The notes: generated by a model not told the origin, from the letters alone. Positions 1 to 9,145 are shown, counted from the first letter of the stretch. The stretch is 64,000 nucleotides of DNA from Streptomyces sp. Je 1-79 (GCF_025195125.1 NZ_JAMGSL010000003.1:318362-382361); one strand, 5' to 3'. Translations and numbers: made by a program.

Positions 1-33
1 AGTCCCGGCACGGCGTGCAGCCGTGCCGGGACT
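1..33 (-). terminator. Hairpin terminator after the carboxyltransferase gene
   Basis: A perfect 14-bp inverted repeat (1-14 pairing with 20-33) closes a 5-base loop. It lies 8 bases past the stop codon of the minus-strand gene at 42-1388. The stem and position fit a terminator for the minus-strand module. The window edge hides any following T tract. Confidence 0.75.
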
Positions 34-41
34 CCCCCTTC

Positions 42-1388
42 TCACCCGTCGCGCGTGACGATGCCGCGCACGATCCCGAGGTCCACCAGGTCCTGGGGCC
101 GCAGCCGGAGCTGGCCGGCGGTGACCGGGGCCTGGTCGGACGGCCTCTTGAGGATGGCCGAGGCGAGCTCCGGGGCGATCACGGAGAAGTAGCTGTCGGG
201 CGTGGCCCAGGTGTTGTCCCGCGCGGCCAGCGCCAGGGCGCCGCCCGAGCCGCCCTCGCCGACCAGCAGCGAGGTGACCGGGACCCCCGCCTCGGCGACC
301 GCGGTGAAGGCGTCCGCGATCGCCGGGCCCGCCCCCGCCCGTTCGGCCTCGGCGTCGTTGGCGGCGCCCGGGGTGTCGATCAGGGTGAGCACGGGGATCC
401 CGAGCCGGTCCGCGAGCCGGACCAGCCGGGCGACGGTCCGGTATCCCGCGGGCCGTGTCGCCGAGCCGTCCTGCGCCGCGTACGCGACGGTCCGGCCCTC
501 GTGGAGTCCGAACCCGCACTCGACGCCGGTGTCCACCCCGCCCGCCCGGTCCCCGCGGACGGCGGCGCGCGCGGTGAAGTAGGCGTCCAGATAGGCCCCG
601 GCGCGGGGGCGGGCGGCGGACCGGGCCCGTACGACGGCCTCCCAGCCCGTGCCCGGCGGGGCGGCCTCGGTGAGCGCGTGGGGCGGGGGAGCGGGGAGGG
701 GAGACTCCCGCCCGGACGTCAGCAGCCGCACCCACAGGGACAGCGTCGTCCGCAGGTCCGCCGGGGCGACGAGCGCGTCCACATGCCCGTGCTCCCACTG
801 GCTCTCCGCCGTGTACGCCACCGGGTCGGCGTCCCCCGGCCGCACCCGCGAGCCGGCGAAGGCCACCTGGGCGGAGGGGAGCGCGAGGACCACGTCCGCG
901 CCCGCGCCGACGGTCGCCCAGCCGCCGCCGGTGGACGGGTCGCGCAACACCGTGACATGGGGGACACCGGCCCTCCGCAGCCGTACGGTCGCCTCGGCCA
1001 CGCGCTGGAGCTGGGCGAGGGCGATCATGCCCTCCTGCATCCGGCTGCCGCCCGTCGCCACGAGCGACACCAGCGGAACCCGGGCTTCGAGCGCGGCCTG
1101 GTACGCGGCGACGAGCCGGTCCCCGGCCGCCTGTCCGAGGGAGCCGCCGAGGAAGCCGAACTCGAAGGCGACCACGACCACGCGGCGACCGCCGATCGTC
1201 GCCCGGCCGTGCAGCACGGACTCCTCCTCGCCGGTCCTCGCCGCCGCACGCGCGCGTGCGGCGTCGTAACCGTCCCAGCCGATCGGCCCGTCGGGTCGCG
1301 GTGGCGTGAGCGGGGCCGGGGCCCGCAGCGGGGTGAAGTCGTCGGTGACCAGCGCGACGACCTCGCGGGCCGGGAGGCGCTCAGCCAT
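42..1388 (-). CDS. Fused AccD/AccA-type carboxyltransferase
   Basis: A 448-residue cytoplasmic carboxyltransferase with both crotonase-fold halves in one chain. The first half resembles AccD, with the GGSRMQEG oxyanion-type motif near residue 115. The second half resembles AccA, with IDTPGAANDAE followed by GEGGSGGALA. The family moves a carboxyl group between biotin and an acyl-CoA. The CxxC zinc finger of classical AccD is absent. Malonate decarboxylase subunits MdcD and MdcE share this ancestry, so a role in malonate or malonyl-CoA metabolism is a fair alternative. The ATG overlaps the end of the upstream malonyl-CoA synthetase gene by 8 bases, implying translational coupling. No biotin carrier or carboxylase subunit lies nearby. 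The family is clear; the substrate is inferred from the neighbour. Confidence 0.85.
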   Translation of the reverse strand: MAERLPAREVVALVTDDFTPLRAPAPLTPPRPDGPIGWDGYDAARARAAARTGEEESVLHGRATIGGRRVVVVAFEFGFLGGSLGQAAGDRLVAAYQAALEARVPLVSLVATGGSRMQEGMIALAQLQRVAEATVRLRRAGVPHVTVLRDPSTGGGWATVGAGADVVLALPSAQVAFAGSRVRPGDADPVAYTAESQWEHGHVDALVAPADLRTTLSLWVRLLTSGRESPLPAPPPHALTEAAPPGTGWEAVVRARSAARPRAGAYLDAYFTARAAVRGDRAGGVDTGVECGFGLHEGRTVAYAAQDGSATRPAGYRTVARLVRLADRLGIPVLTLIDTPGAANDAEAERAGAGPAIADAFTAVAEAGVPVTSLLVGEGGSGGALALAARDNTWATPDSYFSVIAPELASAILKRPSDQAPVTAGQLRLRPQDLVDLGIVRGIVTRDG

Positions 1389-2838
1389 GGAGAGCCTCCG
1401 GAAGGGCCTTCTTCAGGAGCTTGCCCATGTCGTTGCGGGGCAGCGCCCGGAGGAAGTGGACCGTGCGGGGGCGCTTGTGCGGGGCGAGCAGGCCGGCGAC
1501 GTGGTCCGCCAGTTCCTCCGCCGTCGGCGGCTTCTCCGTGTCCGCAGCCACCACCCAGGCCACGATCCGCTCGCCGAGATCGGGGTCCGGCGCACCGGTC
1601 ACCGCCGCCTCCCGCACCGCCGGGTGGTCCAGGAGCGCGTTCTCTATCTCACCGGCGCCTATCTTGTAACCGCCGCTCTTGATCAGGTCCGTGGCCTTGC
1701 GGCCCACGATCCGTACGTACCCGTCGGGTTCACGGACCGCCATGTCCCCGGTGCGGAACCACTCCCCGTCGAAGGCCGCGGCGGTCGCGTCCGGCCGGTT
1801 CAGATACGCGGTGAACAGGTTCGGTCCCCTGACCTGGATCTCGCCGACGCTCTCCCCGTCGTACGCCCCGAGCTCCGTGCCGTCCTCCTCCACCAGCCGC
1901 AGCTCCACGCCCCGCAGCGGGAGCCCGACGGATCCGGGGCGCGGGCGGGAGCCCACGGGGACGGACGTGTTCATCAGGGTCTCGGTCATCCCGTACCGCT
2001 CGACGACCGTGCGGCCCGTCGCCGCGCCGATCCGCTCGTGGTCGTGGACCGGGAGCGCCGCCGAGCCCGATACCAGCAGCCGCGCCGCCGTAAGCGCCCG
2101 GACGAGCGCGGGATCGCCTTCGAGCGCGTCGGCGATCCGGTGGTACATCGTCGGTACGCCGAACAGCATCGTGCCGCCGCCCGCACCCAGCTCCCGCGCC
2201 ACCCCCGCGACGGAGAACGCGCCGAGGTGCCGCACCGCCCCGCCGCGCCGCAGCGGTCCGAGGACCCCCAGGATCAGCCCGTGGACGTGGAACAGCGGCA
2301 GCGCGTGCACCAGCACGTCGTCCTCGGTCCAGGCCCAGGACTCCTCCAGCGCGTCGAGGGAGGCGGCGATCGCGCGGCGGGAGAGGACGACACCCTTCGG
2401 AGGGCCGGTCGTGCCGGAGGTGTAGACGATCAGGGCGGGGGACTCGGGGTCGTCCGGCTCCGCACCCGCCCGGCCGGGCCCCCGCCCCAGGATGTCGACG
2501 TCGATCCGGGGCAGTTCCGCGAGCCCCGTGGGCAGGACGTCGTCGGCGCCCGCGAGCACGGCGCCCGGGGCGCTGTCGCCGAGGATGTGCGCCAGCTCCC
2601 GTTCCCCGGTGCGCGGGTTGAGCGGGATCGCCGGTACGCCGGCCAGCAGCGCGGCCACCACCGCGACCGCCGTCTCCGCGGTCGGAGTCGCCCAGACGGC
2701 GACCCGCCCCGTGCCTGCGATCCGCGCCCCCAGGGCGCCGGCCGCCCGGCCCAGTTCCCCGTACGTCAGCGTCTGCGCGCCGAAGCGCAGGGCGGGCCGG
2801 TCCGAGCCGGCCACCAGGGCCGGGAAGAGCGCGCTCAC
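1381..2838 (-). CDS. matB: Malonyl-CoA synthetase (MatB-like acyl-CoA synthetase)
   Basis: A 485-residue ANL-superfamily adenylating enzyme that activates a carboxylic acid with ATP and then forms the CoA thioester. Core motifs are in order: the phosphate-binding loop YTSGTTGPPKGV near residue 140, YGMTET near 282, WFRTGD near 360, the hinge region KSGGYKIGAGEIE near 390, and the C-terminal catalytic lysine in MGKLLKK. The short length and MNTSVP after the YGMTET motif match the actinobacterial MatB group, which makes malonyl-CoA and methylmalonyl-CoA. The GTG start at 2838 follows a GAGGAGGA ribosome-binding site. The carboxyltransferase gene overlaps its 3' end by 8 bases. The substrate assignment rests on family resemblance. 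Confidence 0.85.
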   Translation of the reverse strand: MSALFPALVAGSDRPALRFGAQTLTYGELGRAAGALGARIAGTGRVAVWATPTAETAVAVVAALLAGVPAIPLNPRTGERELAHILGDSAPGAVLAGADDVLPTGLAELPRIDVDILGRGPGRAGAEPDDPESPALIVYTSGTTGPPKGVVLSRRAIAASLDALEESWAWTEDDVLVHALPLFHVHGLILGVLGPLRRGGAVRHLGAFSVAGVARELGAGGGTMLFGVPTMYHRIADALEGDPALVRALTAARLLVSGSAALPVHDHERIGAATGRTVVERYGMTETLMNTSVPVGSRPRPGSVGLPLRGVELRLVEEDGTELGAYDGESVGEIQVRGPNLFTAYLNRPDATAAAFDGEWFRTGDMAVREPDGYVRIVGRKATDLIKSGGYKIGAGEIENALLDHPAVREAAVTGAPDPDLGERIVAWVVAADTEKPPTAEELADHVAGLLAPHKRPRTVHFLRALPRNDMGKLLKKALPEALHG

Positions 2839-2913
2839 GGTCGTCCTCCTCGCGTAGCGGGATGCAGAGAGGCATTCTTCCCGCGTCTCAGGGGCGGCGC
2901 GCTGCGACCTTGC

Positions 2914-4134
2914 TCACCTCCCGGGGGCGGCGCCCTCGTCGGTGGGCCGGATCGTCCGCATCCGGCCGTACGCGTAGACGCAGCCCGCGAGCGCCAGGTC
3001 GGACAGGAGCATGAAACCGATCGAATAGGAGCCCTTGGCGCTGTAGATCGCGCCCATCACGAGCGGCGGCACGAAGCCGCCGAGCCCGCCCATCGCGCCG
3101 ACGATGCCGGTGACACTGCCGACCTTCGGCTGCGGGGTGACCTGGGAGACCAGCGCGAAGACCGATCCGCTCGCCGTGCCGAGCCCGGCGGCCATGCAGA
3201 GCAGGGCGATCGTGCCGCCCGGGTTCAGCGGCGGGTCGAAGGCCTGGACGATGGCGAGCAGGGCGACGAGGCCGAGTGCGGCGGCGGTGACCAGGGCGGG
3301 GTGGATCCGGTCCGAGAGCCAGCCGCCGATCGGCCGGAAGACGACCGTGACCAGGGCGAAGCCGGCCGCCTTGGTGCCGGCGTCGGTCGCGTCGAGCTCG
3401 TACCAGGTCTTCAGGTACGTCGGCAGGTACACCCCGAAGGCGACGATGCCGCCGAAGCCGATCGCGTACAGCGCGGACAGCTCCCAGGTCACCCGTAGCC
3501 GCCCCGCCTCGCCGAGCCGGGTCGAGAGGGACGCCGTGGGCACCGGCCGGTCGGGGCGGTCGGTGATCAGGAACACGGCGAGGACGGCGTACGCGGCGAG
3601 GGCGATCGCGACGACGAGGAACGGCAGGTTGTCGCCGTGCTTCGCGATGCGCGGGGTGAAGTACCCGGAGAGCGCCACACCGCCCATGCCCATGCCGAAG
3701 ACACCGAGGGCCAGTCCCCTCTTGGCGGGCGGGAACCAGGAGTTGGCCAGCGGGATGCCGATGGCGAAGGTCGTGCCGCCGAGGCCGAGGAGGAAGCCGA
3801 CGGCGAGCATCGCGCCGTACGAGTTCTTCGCCGGGATCAGCAGCAGCACGGGCACGATCGTCAGCGCCGACACCAGCGGGAACATCACCTTGGCGCCGTA
3901 GCGGTCGGTGAGCGCGCCGGCCGGGATCCGGCCCAGCGAACCCACGAGGACCGGGATGGCGACGAGCAGCGACTGCTGGAAGGAGCTGAGGTCCAGCCGC
4001 TCCCCGTAGTCGCCCGCCAGCGGCGCGATCAGGTCCCACGCCCAGAAGGTGAGCGCGAACCCGATCGTCGCCACGACCAGGTTCCGGTAGGCGGCGCCGG
4101 AGGGCTTGTCGACGGTGTCCACCCGATCAGTCAA
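2914..4134 (-). CDS. MFS transporter, NarK/oxalate-antiporter-like
   Basis: A 12-helix major facilitator of about 406 residues. The loop-2 motif appears as GRIPAGALTDRYGAK, and a glycine-rich helix 5 (GVFGMGMGGVALSG) resembles nitrate/nitrite and oxalate/formate transporters. It sits 75 bases upstream of the malonyl-CoA synthetase gene on the same strand, so a dicarboxylate such as malonate is a plausible substrate, by inference only. The start is uncertain: TTG at 4134 gives the natural-looking N-terminus MTDR, and GTG at 4122 is the alternative. Neither has a good ribosome-binding site. Confidence 0.75.
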   Translation of the reverse strand: MTDRVDTVDKPSGAAYRNLVVATIGFALTFWAWDLIAPLAGDYGERLDLSSFQQSLLVAIPVLVGSLGRIPAGALTDRYGAKVMFPLVSALTIVPVLLLIPAKNSYGAMLAVGFLLGLGGTTFAIGIPLANSWFPPAKRGLALGVFGMGMGGVALSGYFTPRIAKHGDNLPFLVVAIALAAYAVLAVFLITDRPDRPVPTASLSTRLGEAGRLRVTWELSALYAIGFGGIVAFGVYLPTYLKTWYELDATDAGTKAAGFALVTVVFRPIGGWLSDRIHPALVTAAALGLVALLAIVQAFDPPLNPGGTIALLCMAAGLGTASGSVFALVSQVTPQPKVGSVTGIVGAMGGLGGFVPPLVMGAIYSAKGSYSIGFMLLSDLALAGCVYAYGRMRTIRPTDEGAAPGR

Positions 4135-4208
4135 GTTCGCGGGGCCGGGCGGGGCGCGCCGGACTGGGCCGTACGGGGGTCCGGTCCGGGGCCTCGTGGC
4201 GCGGTCCG

Positions 4209-5807
4209 CTACGGCCAGTCGACCCGCGTCGGCGGCCGGCCGTCGTCCGTCACCGCGAGGTGCGGCCCCTCCGGCGTCGCCGCCACCTCGACCGTGATCG
4301 CCGTGATGCCGGCCCGTCGGTGGGCGGCCGCCAGCGCGCCGCGCAGGGCGGCGAGGAGCCGGTCGGCCTCCCCGGGCCCGATCAGCGTGTCGACCGCGCC
4401 GGAGAAGTGCACGGAGGGCTGGAAACCCAGCAGCACCGCCGCGCCGCCCGTCTCGCGCAGCACCCGCCCCCGGAAGGTCGTCGGCGCGTCGGCGGGCGGC
4501 TGCTGGAGGGCGAAGATGGCCGTCCGCACCTCCTGGATGGTGGAGTCCAGCTCGTCCACCGCGCGCGTGAGCAGCGCGGTCTCGTCGGGGTCCGCCGCCG
4601 CGCGTGTGAGCTCCGCGGTCTCGTCGGGGTCCGCCGCCGCGTCCGGGCTTTCCCGGCTCGCGCCGGCCGCCGCGCGCCGCCGGGTGGACTCCAGCATCAT
4701 CTCGGTCGCGAAGAGCCGCTGGACCACGAGATCGTGCAGGTCGCGGGCGATACGGTCGCGGTCCTCGTACACCGCCAGCTGCTCCCGGTTGTGCTGCGCG
4801 TCCGCCAGGACCAGCGCGAGCGCCGCCTGGGAGGCGAACTGCGAGGCCAGCAGCCGCTCCACCGCCGTGTACGGGCGCCCGCCGCGCCGCCGGGGGAGAG
4901 CGAGGGTGCCGATGAGCCGGCCGCCGCTCTGCAACGGCAGCATCATCGACGGCCCGAACCGCGACCGTACGTGTGTCGTCATCCGCGGATCGGTCGCCGA
5001 GTCCTCGACGAACACCGGCTCCCCGCCGAGCAGTTGCTCCAGGACAGGCGACCCCGGCGCGATCGTCGTGCCCACCAGGTCACCCGGGTCGTCCACCGTC
5101 GACGCCGCCACGATCTCCATCCCGCCCTCCGCGGTGGGCTGCAGCACCACCCCGGCCGAGGCGTCGGCGAGCAGCCGCGCCCGCTCGGCGACCGTCATCA
5201 GCGCGTCCGCCGCCGGCTCCCCGGTGAGCAGGGCCGTCGTCACCGCCGCCGCGCCTTCGATCCAGCGCTCGCGCTGCCGGACGGTCTCGTACAGCCGGGC
5301 GTTGCCGATGGCGATCCCCGCCTGCGAGGCGAGGACGCGCAGCATGGCCAGGTCCTCCTCGGTGAAGGGGCCGCCGCGCCTCTCGGTGAGGTAGAGGTTG
5401 CCGAAGACCTCGGTGTGGACGCGGATCGGGACGCCGAGGAACGAGTGCATCTCGGGATGGCCCTCCGGTACCCCGCAGGAGCGCGGATCGGCCGTCAGAT
5501 CGTCGAGCCGCAGCGGCTGAGGGTCCTGGATGAGGACGCCGAGGAGCCCGCTGTGCCCGTCGGGCAGGCGGCCGATCCTGGCCCGCTCGGCCTCCGTCAT
5601 CCCGGCCGTGAACAGCTCGGTGAGCCGCCCGCGCTCGGGGTCGACGACCCCGAGCGCCCCGTACCGCGCCCCGGTCAGTTCGATCGCGCAGTCCACGATG
5701 TGCTGGAGCGTGGCCCGCAGTTCGAGTTCCGTGCCGACACTCAGGACGGCCTGGAGCAGCATCGGCAGACGGGGCGCCGGGTCGTCGTCCTGGTCGGTGA
5801 GGGACAT
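4209..5807 (-). CDS. GAF-domain sensor kinase with degenerate ATPase domain
   Basis: A 532-residue soluble protein with two GAF domains (about residues 20-170 and 190-340), then a HisKA_3 dimerisation domain with the phospho-acceptor motif RIARDLHD. This is the DevS/NreB architecture that senses ligands or redox state. The ATPase domain is abnormal. Where an N-box with Asn is expected, the sequence reads LRGALAAAHRRAG, and the chain ends just after VTDDGRPP, so the glycine-rich boxes are missing. A 13-residue segment (DPDETAELTRAAA) is duplicated in tandem after the H-box. No response regulator is adjacent. ATG 5807 is preferred over an in-frame TTG at 5825. It may be a non-catalytic sensor or scaffold. 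Confidence 0.8.
   Translation of the reverse strand: MSLTDQDDDPAPRLPMLLQAVLSVGTELELRATLQHIVDCAIELTGARYGALGVVDPERGRLTELFTAGMTEAERARIGRLPDGHSGLLGVLIQDPQPLRLDDLTADPRSCGVPEGHPEMHSFLGVPIRVHTEVFGNLYLTERRGGPFTEEDLAMLRVLASQAGIAIGNARLYETVRQRERWIEGAAAVTTALLTGEPAADALMTVAERARLLADASAGVVLQPTAEGGMEIVAASTVDDPGDLVGTTIAPGSPVLEQLLGGEPVFVEDSATDPRMTTHVRSRFGPSMMLPLQSGGRLIGTLALPRRRGGRPYTAVERLLASQFASQAALALVLADAQHNREQLAVYEDRDRIARDLHDLVVQRLFATEMMLESTRRRAAAGASRESPDAAADPDETAELTRAAADPDETALLTRAVDELDSTIQEVRTAIFALQQPPADAPTTFRGRVLRETGGAAVLLGFQPSVHFSGAVDTLIGPGEADRLLAALRGALAAAHRRAGITAITVEVAATPEGPHLAVTDDGRPPTRVDWP
4561..4639. repeat. 39-bp tandem duplication inside the GAF kinase gene
   Basis: A 23-base block at 4578-4600 recurs exactly at 4617-4639, an offset of 39 bases. 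It encodes two copies of a 13-residue DPDET...LTRA segment in the linker after the phospho-acceptor helix. The reading frame is kept. Confidence 0.8.
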
Positions 5808-5843
5808 GGGGATATTGTCAGGCAATCATCCTGATTGCGGCGA

Positions 5844-6887
5844 TCATTCGCTGTCGGACAGCGGGTCGAGGACCATCGGCTGGATCTTGCCCTCCAGCAT
5901 CGCGCCGAGCCCGAGGATCGCGCAGACGTCGGGCCGTTCGGCGATGTGCACCGGCATGCCGGTCGCCTCGCGCAGCATCTGGTCGAGCCCCGGCAGCAGC
6001 GCGCTGCCGCCCACCATCATGATCCCGCGCTCGGCCAGGTCGGCCACGAGGTCGGGCGGGCAGTCGCGCAGGATCTTGCCGATGCCGTCGAGGACGGCGG
6101 TCAGCGGGGTGTGGATCGCCTGCCGTACGGCGGCGGTGTCGACGGTCACCGAGCGGGCGAGGCCGGTGGCCACGTCGCGGCCGTGGATCTCGGTGTAGCT
6201 CGGCCCCTGGAGGGTCAGACCGTTGCCGCTGAGGGCGAGTTGGAGCGGACGCACGGACTGGCTCGGCAGCATCAGCTCGTGCTGGTGGCGCAGGTGCTGG
6301 ATGACGGCGTGGTCGATCGCGTCACCGCCCACCGGGATCCGCTCGGCGGTCACGATGGAACCCAGGGAGAGTACGGCGACCTGGGTGGTGGCCGCCCCGC
6401 AGACCATGATCATGGTCGCGGTGGGCTGCTCGACGGGGAGCCCGCAGCCGACGGCGGCCGCGATGAGCGTGTCCACCAGCTCGACCCGGCGGGCGCCGAG
6501 GCCGACGAGGGTCTCCACGGCGGCGCGCTGGGCGAGCGGGTCGCTGTCGTGCGGGGTGCTGGCGGCGGCGCGCAGCCGGGGCTTGCGGCGCAGCTGGCGG
6601 CGGAGCTTCTCGCCGAGGAGGTGACGGAGCATCCGCTGGGCCATCTCGATGTCGACGACGGTGCCGCCGGAGACGGGCCGGACGACCCGGATGTAGTCGG
6701 GGGTGCGGCCGGTCATCTTCTCGGCCAGAGCGCCGACGGCGATCAGCGCGCCGGTACGGGTGTTCACGGCGGCGACACTGGGTTCGTCGACGACGAGCCC
6801 GGCGCCCTTGACGAAGACCCGGGTCCGGGCGGCCCCCAGGTCGACGGCGACATGGCAACGGCGCAGCTGCTCAAGGCTGACGGTCAC
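5844..6887 (-). CDS. mbl: MreB-like actin homologue Mbl
   Basis: A 347-residue bacterial actin. The phosphate 1 loop is AVDLGAARTRVFV, and the adenosine motif GGSALLPGLDQML lies near the C-terminus. In Streptomyces, MreB and Mbl act mainly in aerial hyphae and spore-wall assembly. No mreC or mreD follows, unlike the main mreB cluster, which favours the orphan Mbl. The phosphate 2 motif is altered (CGAATTQVAVL instead of the usual DIGGGTTDVAV type), so nucleotide handling may differ. GTG at 6887 was chosen because GGAGGA lies 6 bases upstream; an in-frame ATG at 6917 would add ten residues without such a site. Confidence 0.88.
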   Translation of the reverse strand: MTVSLEQLRRCHVAVDLGAARTRVFVKGAGLVVDEPSVAAVNTRTGALIAVGALAEKMTGRTPDYIRVVRPVSGGTVVDIEMAQRMLRHLLGEKLRRQLRRKPRLRAAASTPHDSDPLAQRAAVETLVGLGARRVELVDTLIAAAVGCGLPVEQPTATMIMVCGAATTQVAVLSLGSIVTAERIPVGGDAIDHAVIQHLRHQHELMLPSQSVRPLQLALSGNGLTLQGPSYTEIHGRDVATGLARSVTVDTAAVRQAIHTPLTAVLDGIGKILRDCPPDLVADLAERGIMMVGGSALLPGLDQMLREATGMPVHIAERPDVCAILGLGAMLEGKIQPMVLDPLSDSE

Positions 6888-7044
6888 GGCAGATCCTCCG
6901 GTGTGCGGTGCTGGCACGGAGCGAGGTGTGGAGTGGTGCGGTCTCCTGTTCGCATCGTGCGACCGCCTCCGGCGCGGCGCGCGCTGGGCTGCGCCGCCCG
7001 GGGGTGCGGGCGCCGCCCGACGGCGGGTCGGCGAGGACCTGCGC

Positions 7045-7147
7045 GCCGGGGCGGCCCGAGCCTGCGGGGCGCGCCTACGGAGCGCCTCGGAGCAGCCCGC
7101 CGGGGGCGGCCCGAGCCTGGGGGCGCACCTCGGAGCGCCTGGGAGCC
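7045..7147. repeat. Degenerate direct repeat in the mbl upstream region
   Basis: Two copies of a roughly 48-base block, about 7045-7093 and 7099-7147, share the runs GGCGGCCCGAGCCTG and CGGAGCGCCT. They lie between the hypothetical gene ending at 7149 and mbl. The region 6888-7148 has no other gene-like content. Confidence 0.6.
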
Positions 7148-7148
7148 C

Positions 7149-7718
7149 TCAGAGCAGGCGTTGCAGGAGGCCCCAGGTGAACTCGGCGGCGCGCGGGGTG
7201 CCGTCGGGGAGGGTGAAGTCAAGGCGCAGCCGGGTGGGCGCGCTGCCGTCCCGGGCCCGGGCCGGCGGGAACGCGTTGCCGACCTCGGCGAGCGTGCAGG
7301 CCCAGGGCCGCAGGTCGGCCTCGGTGCGCAGCTCCGGTACGGGAGAGCCGGGCGCGCGGACCAGCCCGCTGCCCCAGACCGCCGCCGCGCCCGCGCGGCC
7401 GCCGGGCGCTCCCACGACCACCTGCCAGCGCAGCGCGGGCCAGAGCGGAAGGTCCCACTCCAGGAGTTCGGCGCCGAGGTCGGGGACCGGGCGACGGGCC
7501 ACGGGCTCGCCCAGGGCGGAGCGGTAACGGGCCAGTTCGCCGGGGCCCCGGCGCCCGTGCGCCCACGCCTGCCAGCGGCGGTTCGCCTCACGTGACTCGG
7601 CCCGCGTCGCCCCCAGTTCCCGGAGCGCGTCCTCGACCAGGTCCGGCTGGTGGTCGGCCATACGGCGGAGCAGGACGAGCTGGAACTCGCGTGACCCGAA
7701 AGGCTCGGACGGTGTCAT
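7149..7718 (-). CDS. Conserved hypothetical protein
   Basis: A 189-residue protein I do not recognise. It has no signal peptide or membrane helix. The sequence is rich in Leu, Ala and Arg, with a tryptophan-containing core ([25 protein letters not shown]) and a C-terminal [11 protein letters not shown] strand pair. ATG 7718 fits a compact protein; an in-frame start further upstream would add 36 poorly structured residues. The box CAGGAT lies 6 bases before this ATG, hinting at a leaderless message. It is followed by mbl on the same strand after 261 bases, so co-transcription is uncertain. Confidence 0.55.
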   Translation of the reverse strand: MTPSEPFGSREFQLVLLRRMADHQPDLVEDALRELGATRAESREANRRWQAWAHGRRGPGELARYRSALGEPVARRPVPDLGAELLEWDLPLWPALRWQVVVGAPGGRAGAAAVWGSGLVRAPGSPVPELRTEADLRPWACTLAEVGNAFPPARARDGSAPTRLRLDFTLPDGTPRAAEFTWGLLQRLL

Positions 7719-7840
7719 GAGCCCATCCTGCCCGAAGCGGGAGAATCGCGACGACACGCCGTCGACCAGGGGTTTCCTCACAGGATCCTCACGTTCCCGC
7801 CTACCTGTCGTGTCCTGTCGACACATACTCTGCGGCAGCC

Positions 7841-8686
7841 ATGGACTACTGCCACCAGTGCCGACGGCACCTCAACGGCGCACTCGCCTGCGCCGGATGC
7901 GGGACCCCCGTCGAGGAGCTGCGGTACGAGACCCCCCAGCCGGCCGCCCCGCGCGCGGTCGCTGCCGAGCGCGTCGAGTACGTCGAGCCCGGTGCGCGCG
8001 CGGAGCACGAGGAGCGGGCGGAGCACGTCTACGAACTGGACCCGCTGGAGCCGCCGCGCGCGGCGGCCGCTCCGGGCGGCCGTGCCGCCCGTCGCGGCGC
8101 GGCGCCCGGGCGTGCCGGTGCCCGCCGCAGCCGGCGGGCCCGCAGCCGCAAGGGGCGCAACGTCCTGGTGGGCACCCTCGGGCTCGTTCTCGCGGCGGGC
8201 GCGCTGGGCATGGCCAAGGTGGCGCTCGAACCCCCGGACGAGGGTGGCGCCGCCACCGCCGTACAGGAGGAGGAGGTCGTCGAGACCTCGCTGCCGCCGG
8301 TTCCTTCGGAGCCCGCCCAGCCGACGGGCGGTACGACTCCGGTCAAGGTCACGAAGTCCGCCGCGCCCCGGGACACGGACACGCCGGCGGCGGGTCACAC
8401 CGGCATTCCCGGCGCGGGGTCCGGCGGCTCCGGGAGCGGGGGAGGGAACGGCTCGGGAGGCAACGGCTCGGGAGGCGTGGGCGGCCAGGGTCAGGGCGAC
8501 GGTCAGGGAGGCTCGCCGAGCGCCACGCCGAGCGGATCGCCGTCGGCTTCCTCCGAAGGTCCTTCGCCGACTGCCACGGGCAGCGGCAGCGCGACGGCGA
8601 CCGCTCCGGGTGCGCCACCGGCGCCGACGACCCCGAGCCCCGCTCCGAGCCCGGAAGAGAGCTGCTGGCTCATCTTCTGCTGGTAG
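7841..8686 (+). CDS. Zinc-ribbon membrane protein with Gly/Ser/Pro-rich tail
   Basis: A 281-residue protein. Residues 4-20 form a CxxC...CxxC zinc ribbon (Cys 4, 7, 17, 20). An acidic then Arg-rich stretch is followed by one membrane helix at about 108-126. The remaining 150 residues are low-complexity Gly, Ser, Thr and Pro, probably outside the cell. The chain ends in CWLIFCW, with two Cys and two Trp at the extreme C-terminus. The topology is ribbon inside, tail outside, by the positive-inside rule. A TACTCT box at 7826-7831 lies 9 bases before the ATG. The function is unknown; a tethered sensor or scaffold is conceivable. Confidence 0.7.
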   Translation: MDYCHQCRRHLNGALACAGCGTPVEELRYETPQPAAPRAVAAERVEYVEPGARAEHEERAEHVYELDPLEPPRAAAAPGGRAARRGAAPGRAGARRSRRARSRKGRNVLVGTLGLVLAAGALGMAKVALEPPDEGGAATAVQEEEVVETSLPPVPSEPAQPTGGTTPVKVTKSAAPRDTDTPAAGHTGIPGAGSGGSGSGGGNGSGGNGSGGVGGQGQGDGQGGSPSATPSGSPSASSEGPSPTATGSGSATATAPGAPPAPTTPSPAPSPEESCWLIFCW

Positions 8687-8716
8687 GCCTCCCGCGGTGC
8701 CCCCGAGCTGAGGCCG

Positions 8717-9145
8717 TTACGCCTCGCCCAGCATCCGCTTCAGCAGATCCCGCAGCAGCGTCCGCTCCACCTCCGTGAGCTGCCCGAGCGGCTCCCGTGC
8801 GAAGTCCAGCGACTCTCCGAGCCGACGGGCGGTGTCCAGCCCCTCCGGTGTGGGCGCGGCCAGCTTCACGCGGCGGTCGGCCGGGTCAGGGCGCCGCTCC
8901 ACCAGGCCGCGCGTCTCCAGGCGGTCGACGATCCCGGTCACGTTCGACGGCTCGCACTGCAGCTTCTGCGCGATCTTCCGCATCGGGACCGGCTGGAGGG
9001 AGAGGAGCCCGAGGACACGGGCCTGGGCGCCGGTGAGCGCGTGCTCGGACGCCGCCTGCTCGTACTCCTGGTGGTACCGCGCCACGACCGCGCCGATCAG
9101 CTCGACGACTTCGAGGGTCAGGGGGTCCGTGCGTGAGGTGGCCAT
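8717..9145 (-). CDS. MarR-family transcriptional regulator
   Basis: A 142-residue MarR/SlyA-type dimeric repressor. The winged helix-turn-helix is clear: MRKIAQKLQCEPSNVTGIVDRLETRGLVERRPDPADRR in the middle, with the wing Asp-Arg-Arg motif. It is divergent from the NADP-dependent oxidoreductase and Ohr genes and probably controls one or both. The N-terminal Cys used by OhrR to sense peroxide is not present, so it is not a typical OhrR. ATG 9145 lies exactly 7 bases after a TACGAT box and has no ribosome-binding site. An in-frame ATG at 9154 is possible but would overlap that box. Confidence 0.85.
   Translation of the reverse strand: MATSRTDPLTLEVVELIGAVVARYHQEYEQAASEHALTGAQARVLGLLSLQPVPMRKIAQKLQCEPSNVTGIVDRLETRGLVERRPDPADRRVKLAAPTPEGLDTARRLGESLDFAREPLGQLTEVERTLLRDLLKRMLGEA

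Noticed and set aside
8717-9145. OhrR as identity of the MarR regulator beside ohr
   Set aside because: The conserved N-terminal sensing Cys is missing; the only Cys lies in the DNA-binding helix region.
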